The notes under the pieces: model-generated
What the model was told of the DNA's origin: nothing
The model's input: the letters and a program-made list of their open reading frames with translations, nothing else
Database searches by the model: none
Assembly: GCA_013146195.2 (NCBI GenBank)
Contig: CM028379.1
Span: 90,625,401 to 90,689,400 of the forward strand
Reading direction: 5' to 3'
DNA: 64,000 nt
Source: Codonopsis lanceolata
Lineage: Eukaryota > Streptophyta > Magnoliopsida > Asterales > Campanulaceae
Shown: positions 23,912 to 35,689 of the stretch, one piece after another
How positions within the stretch are numbered: the first letter of the stretch is position 1
Layout of the letters: each line of letters begins with the position of its first letter
Position numbers and translations under genes: made by a program

Positions 23912-24430
23912 CTAAAAGTGTCATCTCTTTTTTAAAAAATAATTTTGGGAGAGAGTAAGAATTAATCAGAAAGTAAGTCTAGTCAAAAAAATAAAAGTGG
24001 TGATTGAAAACAAAATAGGAGTATTTACTAATTTAGCAGGGTGGGGTGGTGTACGTGCTTTGATTTAGGCCAAAACGGTGAATTGAACCAACCCCACTTG
24101 GTTCCAAAAATCACAAATCTAACTGAACCGATCAATATTTGGAACCGAACCAAACCACTCGGTTTGGTTTGGTTTTATGGTTTGACATAAAATCAAATTA
24201 ATCTTCTTAGACAACATTAAAATTTAGACAAATAAAGTTTTAATCATAAAATTAACATAAAATTCATAATGACAATATGAGATACAATTTGAGCGGCGGG
24301 CAACTCTACACGGTTGGTGGCGCTAATCTTTCCTCTACCAAACCCACCAATTTTATACACGCAATTGACAAATAAATTTTAATCAGTTTTGGTTGAGATC
24401 GATTCATTTTACGCGATCCAACGGTCATAA
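23912..24430. other. AT-rich stretch without recognisable gene
   Basis: Contains a run of GAACC/GGTTTGGTT repeats near 24080-24180 (partly palindromic, AACCAAACC-type) and otherwise nothing that I can name. Confidence 0.4.
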
Positions 24431-24439
24431 TCAGTGCCC

Positions 24440-24720
24440 GAGTTCACATGTGTGAACGGCAGTTGTGCGACCCCCTCTCCAACTCCCCCCACTTCTCTCT
24501 ACTGATCTTTCTGCAACTCCCTCCTTCGCAACCCATCTCTCTCTGTGCCCCTCTCCCTCTGCGACTCCACAACAACGGTTTTCCACCGCCCCTTCTCTTT
24601 CTCCCCACTGCTGATCTTTCCCCTCCTTTCTCGCTTCACAACCATCTCTCTCTTCCCTAAATCTCTCATAAGAAGAAGGCATGGCGACCGGAAACCTTTC
24701 GACCCACCAGTAAAATGCTT
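24440..24720 (+). other. CT-rich leader-like segment with a short ATG frame
   Basis: About 230 bases of strongly pyrimidine-rich sequence (CTCTCC, CTCCCTC, TCTCTCT blocks, two of them near-duplicates: TGATCTTTCTGCAACTC and TGATCTTTCCCCTCC) end at AAGAAGAAGGCATGGCGACCGG. The frame reads ATG GCG ACC GGA ... CAG TAA, ten codons, with a possible 5-prime splice site CACCA/GTAAAA at its end. It resembles a first exon plus 5-prime UTR, but no downstream exon was found. It may be a captured gene fragment. I cannot name it. Confidence 0.3.
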
Positions 24721-25454
24721 CTATTTGTTTTCCTTTTTTTCCCAGGTCGTTAACGAGTGTGAGGATTTTGAACTGGGTTTTCAACGAAGGGGAGGTTATG
24801 GGTGGTTTTATTGATGGTGTGTAGGGGCTATGGTGAGAGTTTTTGATAGTAATCTCTCTCCAAAGGGTGTTAAATATGAAGGTCGGAACAACTTTTTTTG
24901 GGTTTTAATTTTAATTTATTTAGTTTCTCCTCTTCTTCTTTTTCCTTGGAGGCAGCAGCGTTTCTGATTATCGATTAGGTGAACCCAATTTCTTGATTAT
25001 CGAATTTCTTTATGATTGATAGAATGGGTGCTACAATTGTGTTATGATATTGGAATAACTGACCCATTATTTTATGTGTTCTTGAATCACTGTATTCTCA
25101 TTACTTATTCACTTTTTTCCTCAATCTTAATTGGGTTTCCAATTACTGAAAGCATTGTCCTTACTTTCTTTAAGTTATACTTTTAGTGCTCCTTTTTCCT
25201 TACTCCCAATTCAGCTTTTGGTTTGGTTCCTCTGATTTTTGAGATCTTGGGATCTTTTTTTTTTTTTTTTGTGTCTATTCTTGAGCATCTCATCTTGCTT
25301 GGTATAATGTTTTCTTGAATTAGAGTTTATCGAAATAAATATTGACCCATATTTATTATTTGCCATATAAGTGCATGACTTTTTCCCCTAACAATTTCTT
25401 TTGCCGACTGCCATTTGAACTTGAGGATTTGATATATTTAGATCAGCATTTAGG

Positions 25455-25876
25455 GCTCGTTTGTTGTGGCTGATGGCTTATGACTTATGGCTGATAGTTT
25501 AAGCTGGTGGCTGAATGACTTTTGGCTGATTGCATGATAGACTGTTTGTTACAGCTGTTGAAAAGCTGCTTATGAGTTGTTATAATTATTTGTTTAAAAA
25601 AAAACTTGAAAGTTAATATGAATATTTTTATGTATATTTCATAAGAGGATGGAATGAGGATAATCAAATATTTATTAATGAATAGTTGTCTTCATGTTTA
25701 AAAAAAATTAAAAAAAGCTTAAAATTTTGGCTTTTTGGCTTTGGCTTTTCAATGCATAAAGGGTATTGTACCTTACTTATTGGCTTTTGACTTATAAGCT
25801 GAAACAAACACTTTAAATATGACTTTTCAAAAGCCAAAAGCCAAAAGTCACTCCAAATAAGCTGCAACAAACGAGC
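25455..25876. mobile_element. hAT-like MITE, CTCGTTTGTTG ends
   Basis: GGGCTCGTTTGTTGTGGCT at the left and the complement of AGCTGCAACAAACGAGCAC at the right form a TIR. The interior is a palindrome-prone AGCC/GGCT-rich stretch (TTGGCTTTTGGC, AAAAGCCAAAAGCC). About 420 bp, non-coding. No exact 8-bp duplication is visible. Confidence 0.65.
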
Positions 25877-25879
25877 ACT

Positions 25880-26280
25880 TAGTGTTCATGGTTTAACTGT
25901 TAGTGTTCATGGTAATTTGATATATCGAAATAAATTTGAAGCAATGTTTGATATTACTGTGTAAGAGCTTCCAGTAATATATTTTATTGTTAATTTCTAT
26001 GTGCTGTTTTCTTATTATTGTAAGATCACCCAACCAAATTATTCTCCTGGAAAGATACAAAAGCTGTTTTTAGTTAATTTCTTCTACATAACAATATGAT
26101 ATTCATTTTGTTACATGTGGGTGTATTAATTTTGAAAATCATAAATCTCTTTCTTCCTATGTGAGCAGTGAGTCCCATCTCTCCCTATTTTTCTTGCACA
26201 ATTCCACAGTTGGATGGTGATAAACGATTTGGATTTGATTGCTTCAAAACACTATGATGTTGTTTTAATTCATTACATCT
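25880..26280. other. Intergenic stretch, nothing recognised
   Basis: AT-rich, no terminal repeats and no open frame with a plausible start and length. Confidence 0.4.
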
Positions 26281-26299
26281 TGGGTGTTAATTTTGTTAA

Positions 26300-26500
26300 T
26301 TTTCATGCCTCTATGTTTAATTGTTTTTTTATTGTGCTATTTTGTGAGCTTTTGCCTTCTTGACCTGAAGCTAAGTCAGCTCCTTTTTGTTAGCTTTCAT
26401 GCCTTTGAGTTTAACCGGGTTTTTTTATTGTGCTATTTTGTGAATTTGTGCCTTCTTGACTTGATACTAAAGCTAACTCGGCTTCCCTTCCATTTGATTT
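26300..26500 (+). repeat. Direct duplication of about 100 bp
   Basis: The block TTTTTTTATTGTGCTATTTTG followed by TG-CCTTCTTGAC occurs at about 26325-26365 and again at about 26421-26462, with flanking CATGCCT(C/T)TG(T/A)GTTTAA at 26304 and 26399. A local tandem duplication, non-coding. Confidence 0.6.
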
Positions 26501-26585
26501 TTACCTTTTTTCTATAGGGTGAATTTGAGGCCGTCTAGAATCTCTCACTATATTTAAGCCTTTAAGTTACGCGAGACACAACCTT

Positions 26586-26798
26586 CTATTTCTCCTTTAG
26601 CCTTCCCATATGTACCAATCGTTCCACAATGACTAAAGCTTGGGAGTTAGTGGCTTCCAAAAAAAGTAGGAAATCGTCCGCAAAAAAAAGAGATGTCCAA
26701 AGGTGCTTTGATCTGTGATGTGGCAAAAGTGCACAGCTTGGGCCGTCCTTGAAATGGGTAGGATATCTGTGAACACCTTCCCTAAGCATTAAGATCAC
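26586..26798 (-). pseudogene. LINE reverse-transcriptase fragment
   Basis: The minus frame contains LFFADDFLLFLEATNSQALV, the plant LINE version of the RT catalytic loop (FADD, two Asp). Upstream residues LREGVHRYP fit the segment normally preceding it, but an unusual insert (LLPHHRSKHLWTS) lies just before FFADD. It is cut on its 5-prime side by the end of the gypsy LTR. Only about 70 codons remain, so it cannot be functional. Confidence 0.75.
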
Positions 26799-27700
26799 AA
26801 GAACACGAGTTGAAGTGCAGGCAGGCCTCGCGAAACCCCTCCGTGAGAGTAAGTATCAGTGATTGTCGAAGCAAATTGCGAGTAACGAGGCTCAAGAAAG
26901 TGTGTGTACCTTGTTAATGATTATGGAGAGGTATATATAGGCCCTCAAGGCAATCCGTCTAGGATTCGGTTTCCATAACTGCCGAGACAATCAAGGAGGA
27001 AATCCCTTGATTCTAGGCGAAATAAGCGGATGACCGCGTTGACATAGGAGTTGATAAGGCAAGTGTTCTGCCTAAGTAGGGAATCCTTTGACTTGCCTTA
27101 GGAAGCAAGCTGTCAGCGTCCCCGGCTTGATGTGTGATCGCTGAGCAAGCTTTCTGCCAGATTATTACATTCGAGTTGATCTCGAACTTCGTCGATCGAG
27201 GATCGGCCACAGTCGGGCGAGGCAAGGCGGTGCTCGACAGTCTAGGTGAAATAAGTCCGATTCCTTTGTTACGCAAGTATGCTTCCGTCGTGGCCTCGGT
27301 CGGACGAGGCAAGGCCTTTGCCGCTTCGGGTTTACGTGAAGGTCATGTTGCTCGGTGTTCGGCTCTCTCATATTGCTCGTTGGTTGTGGGCCCCAGGGAT
27401 ATGGTGCCGTGATTGGCACGTGGTGCTAACTTCGTGCCTTGCTCGTGACCCGGTTTGGGCGGGTATATCGATGGCCCCTAGCTTCATGCAGCGGTATTTA
27501 TGCTCGAGGGAGGCGTATTCTCTTCTTTAATGTTCGCCAGGGCTTTAACACTTGTGAATTTTCAAGAAGGCCAAGAATTCGTCGAGGAAAGTTGAGGCGT
27601 ATCAAGGAAGCCTCTTCTTAGAGTGCGCCCAGCGCGTGGTTTGAAAGCGTGAGCCGCCGAAGTGAGAGATTGGGCGGGGCACGTAACACGAAGGGTTGCA
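26799..27700 (-). mobile_element. Probable 3-prime LTR of the Tat-like element
   Basis: Placed by layout: the pol genes (32208-35336) run on the minus strand and this lies beyond them. On the minus strand there is a TATA box at 26940-26931 and about 140 bases of R/U5-like sequence ending at the LINE fragment. Neither the exact TG start nor a polypurine tract is certain; the upstream edge could lie as far as 27990, where a GAAAGGGGGTGAGAG tract precedes TGTTGTTTTC. Confidence 0.4.
26931..26940 (-). promoter_or_regulatory. TATA box of the Tat-like LTR
   Basis: Minus strand CTATATATACCTCTCC, well placed for an LTR promoter. Confidence 0.5.
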
Positions 27701-27778
27701 TTTAATGCCTGTCATGATGGGCGCCTAAACCGGCGCGCCGGGCCCGTGCTAGTTTCCCCAAAACCGTTATTTGCCCGC

Positions 27779-27786
27779 TATAAAAG
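27779..27786 (+). promoter_or_regulatory. TATA box for the antisense extra ORF
   Basis: GCTATAAAAGCGCG, about 430 bases before the first ATG of the plus-strand ORF. A CT-rich start region follows, then a plausible 5-prime-UTR intron (donor AACA/GTAAGC at 27988, acceptor TTGTCAG at 28198). Confidence 0.55.
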
Positions 27787-28205
27787 CGCGATTCGACTCC
27801 TTCTTCCCCTTTTACCGCCTTTGAAGATTTGCGGTTTGCTAGAGAGAATTTCTGCGAGAACTTTCTTCTCCATTGTTGCCGTGCCTTTCTTAGGCGGACC
27901 TCTTCCATACGGTATCCATTCAGTCGGTGCTTGCGGTATTCACGTCAGCTTCGATTATTTGAAGGCCTACCGCTCCAGAAAACAACAGTAAGCTCTCACC
28001 CCCTTTCATTTGTGTTTTCTGGTCTTTCTGGTTTTCTTTCTTTCCTTCCTTTGTGATTTCATTAGGGTTTAAGATAGGTAAGATCGCCCTTAGGTAGAGA
28101 TCGAGGAATAGAACCCGTGGTCTTGCTCAGGCGGGTGTGACCCCTTTGGGGTTGACCTAGACTTAGGGTTTCTTTACTTTTCCTTCATTAGTTGTCAGGG
28201 CGAGA

Positions 28206-31200
28206 ATGCTAATGGCCATCTTCCTCGATCTCTTTGTAGATGTCGACATGTCAGATAACGACCGCGAGGCCTTCGGTTATGGTGGGAGGAATGACTCGCT
28301 TAGCGGCGAAGTCTCCTCAATTAGCGTTGGCCGAAGAGGTGTCGAATCTGTGGCCGAAGCAGTTCGAAGGCATGTCGCGAACCAGTGGTAGACGATTGAT
28401 TCTTCTAGCGAGGAGGATTCAGGCGAGGAGAGTGTGGCTGGTGGCTTTGCTGTCGGGCAGGGCCTCGAGCAGGAAGCAGCCTGTGCGGAGGATTAAGCTG
28501 GGCGAGCAAGGGTTGAACAAATAGATTTGGCCGGAGAGGCCTCGATGCCGAGGCGGACAATCTGCCGCTTGCTCGGCGTTTTAAAAGCTGAGTCGCTCTC
28601 GAGTGGAGGCGGCCTCGAAGAAAAAGCGATCGGCCACGATAGAGTCCCCATTGCCCGCTTCTTGACCAGAAGGGGTGGCCCTCAAGTAGTGGTTCCCGTT
28701 GAAGAGAGAATCGAAGAAGAGGCCGAAGAAGAGGAGGAACCCGACTGGTACGTTAACGCGGATGAAAGCCGTTATGCCGCGCACTGGGCTACATTGGACA
28801 CGGCGGATAAAGTGACCGCCTGGCTCACATCCCTCGGGATCGACTCAGCTTATTACCGGGCGAATAAGATGGGCGTGCCGTGAATATGAAACTTTCCGTG
28901 AGCAAGGGAATGAAGTTATATTTTTCGCCGACTTTTTCCGAGTTGGACTGCGTCTCCCACTAGAGCCTTTCTTGGTTGACTTTTTGCTCGAGGCGAAAGC
29001 TGTTCCCTGTGATCTGATGTTGAACACCGTCCGAGCCATTACTGCTTTCACAGTGGCGTGCAGGCTGCTAGGATCTGAACCAGGACATGTATTTGCTCTA
29101 GGAAGGCGTTTGTTTTTGCCCGGCGGTGGGAGGATCGGAGTAAGAGCCAATTCTAACTTTTTGAGGCTGTTTTCCGAAGTTCACGGGAAGGTGGACTCTT
29201 GGGATAGGAGGGTCTTATTCATAGAATCCCGAGTCGGCTGGCCGTTTATGCCCACCGCCATCGCGAAGTCAAAATCCCCAAGGCTTCAAAGCAGACTTTA
29301 GCTCGGAGAAAGCTGTCAGATTGGCCACCCCGAAAGCCGCCGTGGGGGTGATAGAAGAGAATGAGAAGCGCGTTGGCCAGCAATTCCTTCTCGATTGGAA
29401 GGAGCTGGTTTGTAATCCGCGCAACTTATGCCTGGCCGGTGTGATGAGGCGAGATCACGATGCAGAGCCCGCCGATCCATGTGCCCAGAGACCCCATCCT
29501 TATTGGGGCGACTGCCACGGCAACATGTTTAAGCAGGAATGTGTTGAGTGCCAACGCTTGGGCCGGCGGAGGCTAGCGCCTTATGAAGACCATGATGGTT
29601 TTTAACGCAATTTTTCACTTGTTTTGCTTTTCTTTGTAACTAGCTCGCATTGTTAAGTATTGACCCCATTTCTGCTCTCCTTGTTTCAGGGATGAAGAAC
29701 GTGGCCTTGTTGAAGGCGAGGAAGCTACAGGCCAATCAGCGGGCAGCTGACTTGAAGGTGAACGACCCTGTGGCTCTGCCCAAAGTGCCTTTCGGTCCCC
29801 CGGCCAAGAAAACACCGGGCTTGGGCAAGGCCGCAAGCCCAGCTAAGAAAGCACCGGTGCCCAAAGTCATCATCCCTCCGCGCAAAGAGGTGGTGCGAGC
29901 AGAGACCGCAGCGGTCGTTGAGGATACTGCCGGGCAAACAGGTGCCAACATCTCTGTGGTGCCTCCTGCTAAAGATGCCAGGGGGAAAGGGAAAAGGAAG
30001 AAGAGCCTTTCCCCTCCTCCTTCTGCTCGGGAGGTTCGTCATCGGGGCTGGAGTCCCGACCCTGCCTTTCCTGCTCCCCTATCTGTCCGACTCCCGCCTC
30101 CAGTTGGGCCAGCGACTTGGAGGCGGTGGGTTCAAGATGCCCTCCACTACCGTCTTTGCCCGGCTGGTGAAAGAAATTTCTGGCGATGCCCCATTATTGG
30201 GAGGCATCGACCTTTATGCTCGTGGAAGCCCGGGCGGCTTGGTAGGGAAAGGTATAATTGAAAGGGCGCTACATGATGATCTTGCCCGGGATAGAGACAC
30301 GGCCGGCCACGTCCTAGTTGGGAACGTGGGACTATGCTTGAGCGAGGTAAGGCTTTTGAATTGGTTTTGTCCCTTCTTTTGCTTATCCCATGTGTCTGAT
30401 TATCTTTCCCTTGTCCGCAGATCGCTTCTACCTGTACCAATATCTATGATAGGTACAACGAGGAGAAGGCAGCTCGCAAGAAGGCAGAGGCTGACAGCCT
30501 GGCCAATGAGGGCCTTGCCAAAGAGAAGGTTGAGCAGGTGGCTCGCCTGGCTGACGAGTTGGAGGTCCAGACTGCGGCGGCCAAGAAGAAGGAAGCCGAA
30601 TTGTTCGAGCGCAATCTGAAGTTGGTCGCCCAGAACGGTGACCTATCTGCTGCAAAGAAAGACTTGGTCGGCCAGGTGAAGAAGAATCAAGCCGACCTGG
30701 AAAAAGCTCAAACTGATCTGGCCGTGGCAGCCGAGCAAAGGGACCGTCTGCAAGTAGAGAGAGACGCGCTGAAGATGCAAGCCGTCAAAGATGGGAGGCA
30801 TGTGGAGGATCTGCTCCAAAGATTGAAGGACGCCGAGCAACCGCCGTGGAAGACTATAAGAAATCCATAGCCTTCGAGGATGACTTTAAGTTGACCGCCG
30901 CTGACGAGGCCGTGAGCGATGCTATAGTGCCCTATTTTGCACATGGCGCCAATCATGTCCTTAGGCCTAGGGGTGGGGTAATCGACATGAAGACCATGGC
31001 CGAGTGGGCCGCTTCCGACGCCTACTCGAGGAGGCCGCCAGTTCCATCATTTGGTCCCCTATACTCACGACGAGCTGGAATCTTTGGCAAAGGTCGACGA
31101 GGAAAATGGCCGCGAACCTTGGAATCCACCTACTCCCCCGGCCGAGAATGTGTGTTCTCTGATCGATGCCTTGGAGGGCGAGAAAGCTGCCCAATTGGTC

Positions 31201-31275
31201 GCAGAGGAGGAGGCCCAGAAAGCTGAGCAAGAGGCTGCTCGAAAGGCCTTGAATTCTCAAGATACCAAGCGATAG
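28206..31275 (+). pseudogene. Antisense extra ORF (putative gypsy-type transposon protein, Transposase_28-like)
   Basis: Runs opposite to pol in the same element, as gene 23 of Grande and the equivalent in RIRE2 do. Reading in order: an acidic N-terminal part from 28206/28249 with stops at 28389 and 28496; the conserved globular part 28870-29310 (FADFFRVGLRLPLEPFLVDFL, then TVACRLLGSEPGHVFALGRR); after a frameshift near 29300, a W/C-containing part to about 29600; an intron ending TTGTTTCAG at 29691; a K/A/P-rich disordered part from 29692; an intron 30331-30420 (GAG/GTAAGG ... TCCGCAG); then a long heptad-rich coiled coil (30421-30840) and the EDYKKSIAFEDDF segment, ending at 31275. Further frameshifts near 30080, 30840 and 31040. 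Function of this protein family is unknown. Confidence 0.75.
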
Positions 31276-32207
31276 CTTCAAAGATCAACTCTTCCTCCCC
31301 GAGCAAATGCCTCCGCCTCCTCCAGAGCAGATTCCTCCACCTCCTCCAGAGCCAGCACTTGACCAACTTTAGATTAGGCTTATTTTGCTCGGCCTGCGCG
31401 CCCTTATCTTCTAGTTTTCTTTTTTGTAATTCCCAATCTGACTTCATTAAACTTCAATGTTTGTTGACAGATTTTCCTTACATTTGCTTTCGATTCAGTT
31501 GTTTGTTTGCTCGATAACTTTTTCTCACTCGTATCTTTTGCCTGTCATTCGTTAATACAAGTGCTGGTGCTCCCCAGAAAATATATCGAGCAAAAATTCA
31601 TGAATAAATTTAACCAAAGTGACTTATCTAAACAATAAGACTGATAAAGCATTCTAATTATTTAGATTGAGATGTTACCCGAATATTTTGCCGGGCAGAA
31701 ATGCTTGGATCTGACCAAGGCTTATAGTGAGTGTGCTTCCAGAAGACTGCCAAGCGGGCAAGGCCCAACTTTCAATTGGCAACCAATAACCGGGCAAGGC
31801 CTTTGCTCGATGTGGGTAATTCGAGGCAGTTACTGGTATATCTTCCTGGTGTTAAGATATACGGTTAACAGTGTTGCTCGGTCACTATAGGAATCCGAGG
31901 TAGTTAATCGCTACCTTGTAGGAATGGACTGTGAAGCCCGAGGCGAGCATCCTAGTATGTGAACCCGGGCATGGCCGCACCTCCCCCACAGAGGATGAGT
32001 TCACAGCTACTAGGGGTTTTATAATTTTTGACCTGCATGGTCTCGCTGCGAGCGTAATCTAGTCAAACATATATAAATAATTGCGTATCAATTCACTGAT
32101 AACTTTGAAAATTTTGAACTGGTGAATATGACAACAACTTGCCTTTTATTGATAATTGATCGATGACCCTCAACAGGACTGAGGTCTTGCCCTTTTGTTT
32201 CCTCGAC
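31276..32207. other. Spacer between antisense ORF and pol in the Tat-like element
   Basis: Contains CCTCCGCCTCCTCCAGAGCAG-like CT-rich repeats just after the ORF stop, then AT-rich DNA. Segments with GGCAAGGC, GCTCG and CCGAGG words match the composition of the element rather than its surroundings. No further gene is seen. Confidence 0.45.
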
Positions 32208-33283
32208 CTAGGGATAATACTTTTTGAGGTGATCTGCATGCCAAGGGTATTTCAGGTCTTTTCCTTCTGGAGTCTGGAGTGTGTATGTGCCCTCCCTTAT
32301 TATTCCAGTAACTCGGAAGGGACCCTCCCAATTAGGAGACAGCTTCCCCCACTCTGCCCGATGACCGGTTACTTCAATTTTTCTGAGCACTAGATCCCCA
32401 ATGGAGAAGGCTCTGCTCGAACTCTTTTATCATGGTGAGCTTTTGCCCTCTGTTTGTAGTTGACCATTCTGAGTCGTGCATCCAGCCTCCTTTCTTCTAG
32501 CAGGTCTAAGTCTATGGCCCGGGCAAGCTGATTATTCTGCTCGCTGTAATGCGAGACCCGGTAGCTTGGCAAAGCCATTTCCACCGGGATCATAGCCTCT
32601 GACCCGTAGGTAAGTGCGAACGGAGTTTCCTGCTGGTCCCCTCGAACGCTTGTTCTAACCGCCCACGAGCCGATTGTAACTCTTCGCCCACTTTCCTCGC
32701 CGCCTTCTAAATTCCGCTTAAGGGCGGCGTAACTTGTTTGTTTGCAGCTCGCTTGTCCGTTGCCTTGAGGGTAAGCAACAGACGATTGCCAGTGCTTCAC
32801 GCCAAGGCGAGCACATTCTGCTGTGAACTTGTCCGAGAACTGAGTCCCATGGTCGGATATGATTGCTCGAGGGAGGCCAAATCTGCACCATACCTGGTCG
32901 TACACAAACTTGATGATATTCGCCTCCGAAATTTTGGCCAAGGGCTTTGCCTCAATCCACTTCGTGAAGTAATCTATGGTGACTACAGCGTATTTGTATT
33001 TGTATTGTGCCAGCGGGAATGGGCCGATCAGATCGATTCCCCACATGTCGAAGGGCCAGGCCGCAACGACTGGGGTTTGCATAGTGGATGGAAGCCTTGG
33101 TATGTCCGCGTATCTCTGGCATTTGTCACATTCGCGAGCATACTTTTCGCGTCCTTTCGAAGGGTAATCCAAGAGTATCCCGCCGCAGACCCTTTCGCTA
33201 GGCTCTGTGCCCGGTGGCCGCCACATTCCCCTCATGTACTTCATACAAAACACCCTGCTAGCTCGGGGTACGCAACGAAGCAT
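32208..33283 (-). pseudogene. Ty3/gypsy (Tat lineage) integrase
   Basis: Minus-strand frames 33283-32390 and 32390-32208 together hold the zinc-binding CDKCQRYADIPRLPS, the first catalytic Asp in WGIDLIGPFP, the second in SDHGTQFSDKF, and the third block YPQGNGQA. The catalytic Glu is out of frame there because of an indel. A GKLSPNWEGPFRV C-terminal block and a YPWHADHLKKYYP end follow. These are Tat-type features with no chromodomain. The frameshift at the third catalytic residue makes it inactive. Confidence 0.85.
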
Positions 33284-33299
33284 AGGTCCGACCCTAGAT

Positions 33300-34060
33300 C
33301 GCTTGTATAAGATTCCCCGACTACCGAGTACCGACAGCTTGGCTTCTGATCGTTGCGGGCTCGACCTTGTCTCGCCTCGCCGATGTAATCTTTATAGTCA
33401 TCAATCCAACTTCTGGCCGCTGGCTCGATGTCCATAATTATAGGTCTATCGATGGCGGGAGTTTCAATGTGCTCGATCATTACCGAGGGGTTGAGCAAAG
33501 CCAGATTATCCTCAGCGATCTTGGACAAGTAATCCGTCAAGATATTGTCCGCTCGATCAATCCCGATCATTTCCCAAAACTTGAAATTTTTCAAGATTTT
33601 GACCACCGCAAGATTTGACGGTAGGGTGGTGCACCATGTATTCCCCCTCGACTTGGTTCACGACTAGCCGTGAGTCCGAGTACACCGTGATGCCTTTCTA
33701 CACCCATGTCTCTGCTGCGAGCTCGAGCCCCGCAATCATTGCTTCATACTCGCCACGTTGTTCGATGCAGAAATTTGAACCGAGAGCTAACTCGAACTCG
33801 TGATTTCATCTGGGAGCTACGAAGGATGCCGCCCCGCTCCGACTTTGCTCGCCGCCCCATCCACATAAAGATCCCAACAAGAGGTCGGGTCGTGGGTGGC
33901 AATTGCTTTTGCTCTGCTCGCCGGCCGCTTGATCTCGTGCTCCTCGCCGGGTGAAGCTTGTTTCAACCAAGAAGTCGCCAATGCTTGCGCTTTGATTGCG
34001 CCTCGGGCAAGTAGTCTATGTGGAACTCGGTGAGCTCGACGACCGCTGAGCACCGCCTCG
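33300..34060 (-). pseudogene. Ty3/gypsy RNase H and connection region
   Basis: The minus frame ending near 33817 contains WDLYVDGAASKVGAG, the RNase H start with its catalytic Asp. Further on, complementary frames read a GEYEAMIAG-like block (Glu) near 33760, and DSRLVVNQVEGEYMVHH near 33620-33690. The next frame (33606-33241) holds the downstream RADNILTDYLSKIAED segment that precedes integrase. Several frameshifts split the coding sequence. Confidence 0.7.
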
Positions 34061-34489
34061 ATGTATCGTTTTGCAGACTTTCGCTAGTTGGTGCATCCGT
34101 GTATACTATGATTATGTGTGCAAAAATAAGCCCTTAATTTTCTAGCCTATGACAAGAGAGTAGGCTAATTTTTCAACATTAAAATAACGACCCTCAACAG
34201 ATCGAGGGCCTTAGATACATAGTACAATGTGTTTTTGTATATCTAACTCCTCCCTAACTAACAATGGCCACTACCGGTCCGTCGCCAGATACACAAATAA
34301 AGGCTCACCGGCATGGGGTCGCGAGGAGAGGTGGTTTGCCAAGATATTCCCCGAGCCGCCGAGGGCCTTGGTACGCCCGCATTCCACTCAAATCCTTGTG
34401 CCGCTGCAGTAACCTTGAAGAAAGGGAGGCACTTTTCACCGATCGAGAAATGAAGCGCCTAGAGCAATGATTCGCCGCTTAGCCGGACG

Positions 34490-35336
34490 TGCTTGATGCA
34501 AGGGTCGCTCCATGTCGAGCAGGCTTGTATCTTTTCCGGTTGGCTTCTATGCCGCTACTGTTGACCATAAATCCCAAACTTCCCCGCCTGACTCGAAAGC
34601 ACATTTACTCTGTTCAACCATGTTGGTGCTTAGTTGGCAAATGTCTCTGCCAAGTCAAGAGCGTGGTCATGTTCTTGGTTTTGATGACCATGTCATCTAT
34701 GTAAGCCTCCATATTCTGCCTATTTGAGAGCCGAACACCTTATTGACCATGCTACCGGTAAGTGGCTCCGTGATTTTGAGCCCGGCGGCATCATTTTGTA
34801 GCACAGAGGCCGCCACCGCCGCTTGAAGGTCGTTTCGCTTTATCCTCGCTGCTCATTTTGACTCGTGGTATCCCGAGTACGCATCCAGAAATCGAGCATC
34901 TCGAACCCGCTATAGAGTCGACGAGCATATCGACAAGGGGCAATGGATAGCGCTGGGCAAAGCCTTTTTGCAAGCTTAGGCCGGTGAAGTCCACGCACAT
35001 TCTCCACTTATCATTTGCCTTTTTACCATTACCACATTTGCTAGCGTGCCTGTATTGAATCTCCTCAATGATATTCCGCCGAGTTTCGACCTTCCGCTGA
35101 TCGCCTCATTCTTCTCAAAGTAGTATCGCCTTGGCCGCTGTTGGACGGGCCTAAGGTGGTCGATGGTCACGCGTCGGCAACGGCTCACTACATGCCTCAT
35201 GTTTCAACCGCCCACGCGAACACATCAAGGTCGTTTCAATCAATCTTGCCCGAGCTGTGAGGCATGGCTCTTCCCAATTTTAATTTTTTGCTCTGGTATG
35301 TTGGATTGATAATGACTCCTTCCAGCCTCCCTCCGG
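34490..35336 (-). pseudogene. Ty3/gypsy reverse transcriptase (cut by gap)
   Basis: From the gap inward on the minus strand: VKRQMISGECAWTSPA / WRMCVDFTGLSLQKG (RT block with Asp), YPLPLVDMLVDS, then NMEAYIDDMVIKT containing the YIDD catalytic loop at 34703-34692. Three or more frameshifts. The 5-prime part, gag and 5-prime LTR lie in or beyond the gap. Confidence 0.75.
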
Positions 35337-35436
35337 NNNNNNNNNNNNNNNNNNNNNNNNNNNNNNNNNNNNNNNNNNNNNNNNNNNNNNNNNNNNNNNN
35401 NNNNNNNNNNNNNNNNNNNNNNNNNNNNNNNNNNNN
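35337..35436. other. Assembly gap (100 N)
   Basis: Exactly 100 N. It separates the gypsy pol 5-prime side from the copia 3-prime side, so sequence from two different elements may be missing. Confidence 0.99.
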
Positions 35437-35689
35437 TTTGCAAAAGGCGGTTCAAGGTCTATTTAAAGGCGAAAATTTTAGTGTAAAGCGGGAACTTAAG
35501 ATATTTTCTAAGTACCAAATTTTATCCTTGACCCCTTTATTGCTTTAGAAACCTCTTTAATAAAAATAGACTAAGTAAAGAAACTAACCTTTAAGTCTTC
35601 GCTCAAGGGAAGCTTCGTCTTCGGTGAGCCTAAAACTAAGTCTACGGTATGAAAGAAAAGTAATAAAACTTTGAAATTAAGCATTAGGA

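Noticed and set aside
23912..24430. GGTTTGGTT/AACCAAACC repeats as telomere-related sequence
   Set aside because: The words are irregular and not TTTAGGG-type; a simple AT/GC-poor low-complexity stretch.
24431..24784. 117-codon minus-strand frame (E/G/R-rich)
   Set aside because: It is the complement of the CT-rich leader; purine-rich complements of such tracts are open by composition.
27013..27560. Overlapping frames on both strands upstream of the antisense ORF
   Set aside because: They fall in the LTR/U3-like GC-rich part of the Tat-like element and show no family motif.
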